Position numbers and translations under genes: made by a program | In this document: positions 58,347-64,000 of the stretch, one piece after another | Layout: each line of letters starts with the position of its first letter | Position numbering within the stretch: the stretch's first letter is position 1 | The notes under the pieces: model-generated | Databases searched by the model: none | Seen by the model: only the letters and a program-made list of their open reading frames with translations | What the model was told of the DNA's origin: nothing | NCBI RefSeq assembly: GCF_026210795.1 | Contig: NC_089447.1 | Location: forward strand, 3,412,501 to 3,476,500 | Length of the DNA: 64,000 nt | Source: Rhizophagus irregularis | Taxonomy: Eukaryota > Glomeromycota > Glomeromycetes > Glomerales > Glomeraceae | Direction of reading: 5' to 3'

Positions 58347-61300
58347 TTAATTTTCATCTGCTTTAATATCTAAATTAAATAATTAAATATTAAATAAAAT
58401 TAATTTCACATAAATAATATGCAAGATTAATTCTTTATATATCATAATACATACCTAATGATCCCAGACCCTTAATTATATAATCATTCAAATCTTCACT
58501 TACTAGCATTTCATTTGCTTTTACACTAGCTTGTGAATCTTCACTTTCAGGAATTTCATTCAACTTTTTACTGTTACTTTCATCTGTTTTAATAAATTAA
58601 TTAATTAATTAATTTCATATAAATAATTTGCAAGATTAATTTTTTTTAATTATAGTATATACCTAATGACCTCAAATCTCTAATTACACAATCATTCAAA
58701 TCTGAATGACTTGCATGATATGCTTGTGAATTTTCACTTTCAAGAACTTCATTCAATTTTTTACTAGTAAAATCAAGTAAACGACTTTTAAAACAAGCTT
58801 TAGGATGAGATTTAGTAGCAAAATTGTTTTGCCCAATTGATGCATTTATAAATTCCATAATGTTGCTTTTTAATTCTTCATTAATGTTATCATTACCAGG
58901 ATGGAAAATCCAATTTTCAATAACTTTTTTCACTTCTGAAGTAGATGGCCTTTTTAATGGATCTTCATTCCAACATTTTTTCATTAAATTTACATAACAC
59001 TGTGGAGTATTTTCAATAATTTCAGGACGTTCACCTTTACAAATACTTAAACTAAGTTGAAGATCATGTGCTCTATTATTAAATGGTGGTACTCCAGATG
59101 TAAACTCCCACATAATCATAGAAAAACTATATATATCACTGGCTGGAGTATAAGATTTGCCTCTTAAAACTTCAGGAGCCATAAATGATATAACACCATA
59201 AATATCATATTTTCCCAAAAACGATTTTACAGGTTGACATAATCCTAAATCACTAATATAAATCATTTCCTTATTCAGATTATTATGATTTAAAATATTC
59301 CCATCATGAAAATCACAATGAATAAGATTTTTTTCATGTATCTTACTAAGTCCAGAAATAATTTCATACAACAAATATAATTTTTGATTCCAATTATTTG
59401 TGACTATATTTGCTAAATTTTCTCTTAAATTACCTTTATTTGCATAATCCATTACTACCATATATCTCAATGTATCTGGATCTTTTGTGAATCCATAAAA
59501 TTCTATAATATCACTTGAAGTTAAAACACTTGTATGATATTCCCACTATAAAAAATAATAATAATTTATTAATATAAATAAATTTTAATTTAAATTAAAA
59601 ATAAATAATAATATACTATCATACTTCTTTCAAAAATTCATTTAAATTTTCATTTAAATTCTTGTGACATTTAAGGATTACTTCTACTTCTCTATTCTTT
59701 AACCAAGTAGCTTTATATATAGTACCAAATCCTCCCTCATTAAGATATTCAACATTTTTAAAATTGTTATAAGGAATCCATCTTAATTTTTTTTCAAAAA
59801 TAAAATCATCTATAATTGTATCACCACTTTTCCCAAATCTATAAATTTAAATAATTAAATTATATTATAGATTGTATTATAATTTATACAAAATAAATTA
59901 TTGCTTACTCTAAAATTTAAATAGGAATTTAATAAATAAGTCTTAATTTTTAGATAAATACACATAATAATCTATGATTTACAACTTACTGACTAAAGTA
60001 ACAGATATTTTTTAAATAAAAGAATTCAGTTAACAAAAAATATTATATAAAATATATAACAATAGAAATACTTACAAGCTAGATCATAAATAATTTTTAA
60101 ATAAAGAAATTAGTTTAAATTATATGTAAAATTTTATAACAATAAGTAATAATAGAATTAAATAAATGACTTATAACTTACAATCTATTACATAAATAAA
60201 GAAATTAGTTAGTTTAAATTATATTTAAATATTATAACAATAAGTAATAATAGAATTAAATAAATAACTTATAACTTACCAACTAAAATAAATTACAAAA
60301 TAATTTTTTAAATAAAGAAATTAGTTAGTTTAAATTATATGTAAATATTATAACAATAAGTAATAATAGAATTAAATAAATAACTTACAAGCTATATTAT
60401 TTAATAATTTTTTAAATAAAGAAATTAGTTAGTTTAAATTATATTTAAATATTATAAACAATAAGTAATAATAGAATTAAATAAATAACTTATAACTTAC
60501 GATCTATTAAATAAATAAAGAAATTAGTTAGTTTAAATTATATGTAAATATTATAAAAATAAGTAATAATAGAATTAAATAAATAACTTATAACTTACGA
60601 TCTATTAAATAAATAAAGAAATTAGTCAGTTTAAATTATATGTAAATATTATAACAATAAGTAATAATAAATTAAATAAATAACTTATAACTTACGATCT
60701 ATTAAATAAATAAAGAAATTAGTTAGTTTAAATTATATTTAAATATTATAACAATAAGTAATAATAAATTAAATAAATAACTTATAACTTACGATCTATT
60801 AAATAAATAAATTAGTTAGTTTAAATTATATGTAAATATTATAGAATAGAATTAAATAAATAACTTACATCCTATATTATTTAATAATTTTTTAAATAAA
60901 GGAATTAGTTAGTTTAAATTATATGTAAATATTATACAATAAGTAATAATAAACTAAATAAATAACTTATAACTTACGATCTATTAAATAAATAAAGAAA
61001 TTAGTTAGTTTAAATTATATATAAATATTATAACAATAAGTAATAATAGAATTAAATAAATAACTTATAACTTACCAACTAAAATAAATTACAAAAAAAT
61101 TTTTTAAATAAAGGAATTAGTTAGTTTAAATTACATGTAAATATTATAACAATAAGTAATAATAGCATTAAATAAATAACCTACAAGCTATATTATTTAA
61201 TAATTTTTTAAATAAAGAAATAATTAGTTTAAATTATATGTCAATAAGTAATATTAAAATTAAACAAATAACTTACACCCTATATTATTTAATAATTTTT

Positions 61301-63753
61301 TAAATAAAGAAATTAGTTAGTTTAAATTATATATAAGTATTATAACAATAAGTAATAATAGAATTAAATAAATAACTTACTTCCTGTATTATTTAATAAT
61401 TTTTTAAATAAAGAAATTAGTTATTTTAAATTATATGTAAATATTATAACAATAAGTAATAATAGAATTAAATGAATAACTTATAACTTACCAACTAAAA
61501 TAAATTACAAAATAATTTTTTAAATAAAGAAATTAGTTACTAGTTTAAATTATATATAATATTATAACAATAAGTAACAATAGAATTAAATAAATAACTT
61601 ATAACTTACGATCTATTAAATAAATAAAGAAGTTAGTTAGTTTAAATTATATGTAAATATTATAACAATAAGTAACAATAGAATTAAATAAATAACTTAC
61701 TACCCTCTATATTATTTAATAATTTTTTAAATAAAGAAATTAGTTAGTTTAAATTATATATAAATATTATAACAATAAGTAATAATAGGATTAAATAAAT
61801 AACTTATAACTCACGATCTATTAAATAAATAAAGAAATTAGTTAGTTTAAATTATATGTAAACATTATAACAATAAGTAATAATAGAATTAAATAAATAA
61901 CCTACAAGCTATATTATTTAATAATTTTTTAAATAAAAAAATTAGTTAGTTTAAATTATATGTCAATAAGTAATAATAAAATTTAATAAATAACTTACAT
62001 CCTATATTATTTAATAATTTTTTAAACAAAGAAATTAGTTAGTTTAAATTATATGCAAATATTATAACAATAAGTAATAATAAAATTAAATAAATAACTT
62101 ATAACTTACGATCTATTAAATAAATAAAGAAATAAGTTATTTTAAATTATATGTAAATATTCTAACAATAAGTAATAATAGAATTAAATCAATAACTTAT
62201 AACTTACCAACTAAAATAAATTACAAAATAATTTTTTAAATAAAGAAATTAGTTAGTTTAAATTATATGTAAATATTATAACAATAGAATTAAATAAATA
62301 ACTTATAACTTACGATCTATTAAATAAATAAAGAAATTAGTTAGTTTTAATTATATGTTAATATTATAACATTAAGTAATAATAGAATTAAATAAATAAC
62401 TTACTCCCTATATTATTTAATAATTTTTTAAATAAAGAAATTAGTAAGTTTAAATTATTTGTAAACATTATAACAATAAGTAATAATAGAATTAAATAAA
62501 TAATTTATAACTTACGATCTATTAAATAAATAAAGAAATTAGTTAGTTTAAATTATATGTAAATATTATAACAATAAGTAATAATAAAATTAAATAAATA
62601 ACTTACCCCCTATATTATTTAATTATTTTTTAAATAAAGAAATTAAGTGTAAATATTATAAACAATAAGTAATAATAAAATTAAATAAATAACCTATAAC
62701 TTACGATCTATTAAATAAATAAAGAAATTAGTTAGTTTAAATTATATGTAAATATTATAACAATAAGTAATAATGGAATTAAATAAATAACTTACTCCCT
62801 ATATTATTTAATAATTTTTTAAATAAAGAAATTAGTTAGTTTAAATTATATGTAAATATTATAACAATAAGTAACAATAAAATTAAATAAATAACTTACT
62901 CCCTATATTATTTAATAATTTTTTAAATAAAGAAATTAGTTAGTTTAAATTATATGTAAATATTAGAACAATAAAGTAATAATAGAATTAAATAAATAAC
63001 TTACTCCCTATATTATTTAATGATTTTTTAAATAAAGAAATTAGTTAAATTATATAAATAACATAAATATAGATATCATATAACTTACACCCTGTAGTAT
63101 TATTAATTAGTTAGATATAAAGATAATATAAAAGTATTTACTGTAAATTATATATTACTTACAATCTAGTTATTTAAATTAAAAATATAATTAGTTGAAT
63201 TATGTAAAATATTAAACAAATAAATATAATATTTATATTGTAACTTACCATCTGTAATACAATTAATTATTAAATAGTTATTTAAACAAAGAATTTAGTT
63301 ATTTGAATGTTGTGTAGAATAAATAAAGTAAAGGACTAAAGATTTAAATAACTGACAACTTACCAACTTCAGATTATTAATTATTGAATAAATTATTTAG
63401 TTATATGGAATACAATAAAAATAATAAGTATTTGAATTGTTTATAAATAAAAATTTAATATTTCAGTTTGTTTGATATACTTTTAGATTCTCCAGTGCCA
63501 CTTTCTTCAAATTCTTCAATATTAATGGAAACTAGTTTTGTTATATTGCAAATTTGGTTTAATTATATTTAATTATTTACAATTAAGTTTTTTTAATAAA
63601 TAAAAATCTTAATATTTCAATTTTGTTTTGTATATTATATTTACCTTCAGGTTCTTTGGTATATACAAAAACATTGCAAGTTTATTTTAATAATTTTGAA
63701 TAATTCTAATTTATATTATTATTCATGTTATATGCTTTACCTTTACCATCCAT
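58347..63753 (-). CDS. Kinase gene with micro-exon array (43-exon model, 476 aa)
   Basis: Model (minus): exon 1 63753-63741 (MDGK), exon 2 63653-63645, exon 3 63531-63481 (SINIEEFEESGTGESK), then 35 micro-exons at 63366-59990, a single base A at 59909, and large exons 59838-59625, 59545-58663, 58583-58455 and 58369-58347. Kinase motifs: NEGGFGTIYKA, ILKCHK, YMVVMDYANKGNLRENL, HCDFHDGNIL (Cys for Arg in HRD), SDLGLCQP (DLG), MAPEVL, DIYSFSMIMWEFTSGVPPF, MKKCWNEDPLKRP. Catalytic Lys and Asp are present. The kinase exons have no in-frame ATG before the middle of the domain, so an upstream start is needed. The 129-nt exon 42 repeats the end of exon 41 (SKKLNE...DLNDxxI...SLG). The large exons are firm; the micro-exons rest on splice consensus and frame. 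Confidence 0.7.
59990..63366 (-). repeat. Tandem intron/micro-exon array, ~35 units of 74-118 bp
   Basis: Each unit on the minus strand reads acceptor TAG (or CAG/AAG), three exon bases, donor GTAAGT (two GTAGGT, one GTGAGT), an AT-rich interior with AAACTAACTAA as a branch-site candidate, then the next acceptor. The exon bases from left-most transcribed: TTG, ATG, ATT, GGT, GGA, GGA, GGA, ATC, GGG, ATC, GGA, ATC, TTG, ATC, GAT, CTT, ATC, AGGGTA, ATC, TTG, GAA, GGT, CTT, TTG, ATC, GAT, ATC, ATC, ATC, ATC, CTT, TTG, ATT, CTT, TCA. Positions run 63366-63364, 63251-63249, 63165-63163, 63091-63089, 63007-63005 and so on to 59992-59990. Units differ by indels inside the introns but not at the exon borders. 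Confidence 0.9.
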
Positions 63754-64000
63754 TGCTTATATCAAAATTCTCCCTAATTGAAAAAGATAAAATAAATATC
63801 TTTTTTTTTTATTATTAACCGTCTTTATTAGTATGAATAAACAATATTTATGCAAAATGCATTGTGCAGAAGCGTTGATCACAAGTACAAGCATTGCACA
63901 AATTTTGCACAAATTTTGCACAACTGGAATGTATATCAATTATTACAAAATCGCAGTAACTGGTTGCGCATCGGTTAACTATAGTACTTTTCCTTCGCTC
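63754..64000. promoter_or_regulatory. Upstream region of the micro-exon kinase
   Basis: Sequence before the ATG at 63753 on the minus strand. GCACAAATTTT and TTGCACAA motifs recur at 63893-63925. No TATA box is certain, and the 60-codon frame here is unconvincing. Confidence 0.3.

Noticed and set aside
59990-63366. Array read as a CRISPR or plain satellite
   Set aside because: The host is eukaryotic, the non-repeated part is only three bases, and each border carries splice consensus; the intron/micro-exon reading explains more.

Overview
The window looks like nuclear DNA of a filamentous fungus, most likely an arbuscular mycorrhizal fungus of the Rhizophagus type (Glomeromycotina). This is inferred from very AT-rich sequence, genes cut by many short GT-AG introns, a tandem family of BTB-BACK-TLDc proteins, several divergent TKL-like kinases with unusual HRD/DFG motifs, and a dense background of decayed genes and small transposons. 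No bacterial operon structure, rRNA, tRNA or CRISPR was seen.

Layout. 2.0-2.4 kb: a decayed ML/NPC2-like gene. 3.7-6.1 kb (-): a nine-exon gene with a PD-(D/E)XK-like core. 6.6-8.4 kb (+): a broken transposase-like gene. 9.1-12.0 kb (+): a complete 12-exon AIP1/WDR1 actin-regulator gene with one AT-AC (U12-type) intron. 13.87-14.46 kb: a polypurine minisatellite. 18.3-19.75 kb (-): a kinase gene flanked by an 80-bp direct repeat. 20-31 kb: gene-poor DNA with a terminal-inverted-repeat element, two related RRM-like remnants and coding scraps. 31.5-32.65 kb (+): a Uma2-type nuclease fused to an acidic stretch and a C2H2 finger. 34.4-37.6 kb (+): a kinase with a duplicated cysteine-rich N-terminal half. 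38.3-40.0 kb (-): a secreted or membrane Kelch protein. 42.9-55.8 kb: five BTB-BACK-TLDc copies, three leftward and two rightward, two of them broken, with telomere-like repeats and a MITE in between. 58.3-63.75 kb (-): a kinase gene whose 5' half is an array of tiny exons.

The most striking object is that last gene. About 35 tandem units of roughly 75-118 bp each read, on the minus strand, as a complete intron (GTAAGT donor, ACTAAC-like branch site, TAG acceptor) followed by exactly three bases of exon (six in one unit). Read through, the micro-exons give an open frame that joins a short N-terminus to the kinase domain. Any micro-exon could be skipped without losing frame. The layout resembles the micro-exon genes known from schistosomes, but here it is a tandem intron array in a fungus. 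All exon models here are read by eye from splice consensus and frame; no transcript evidence was available.
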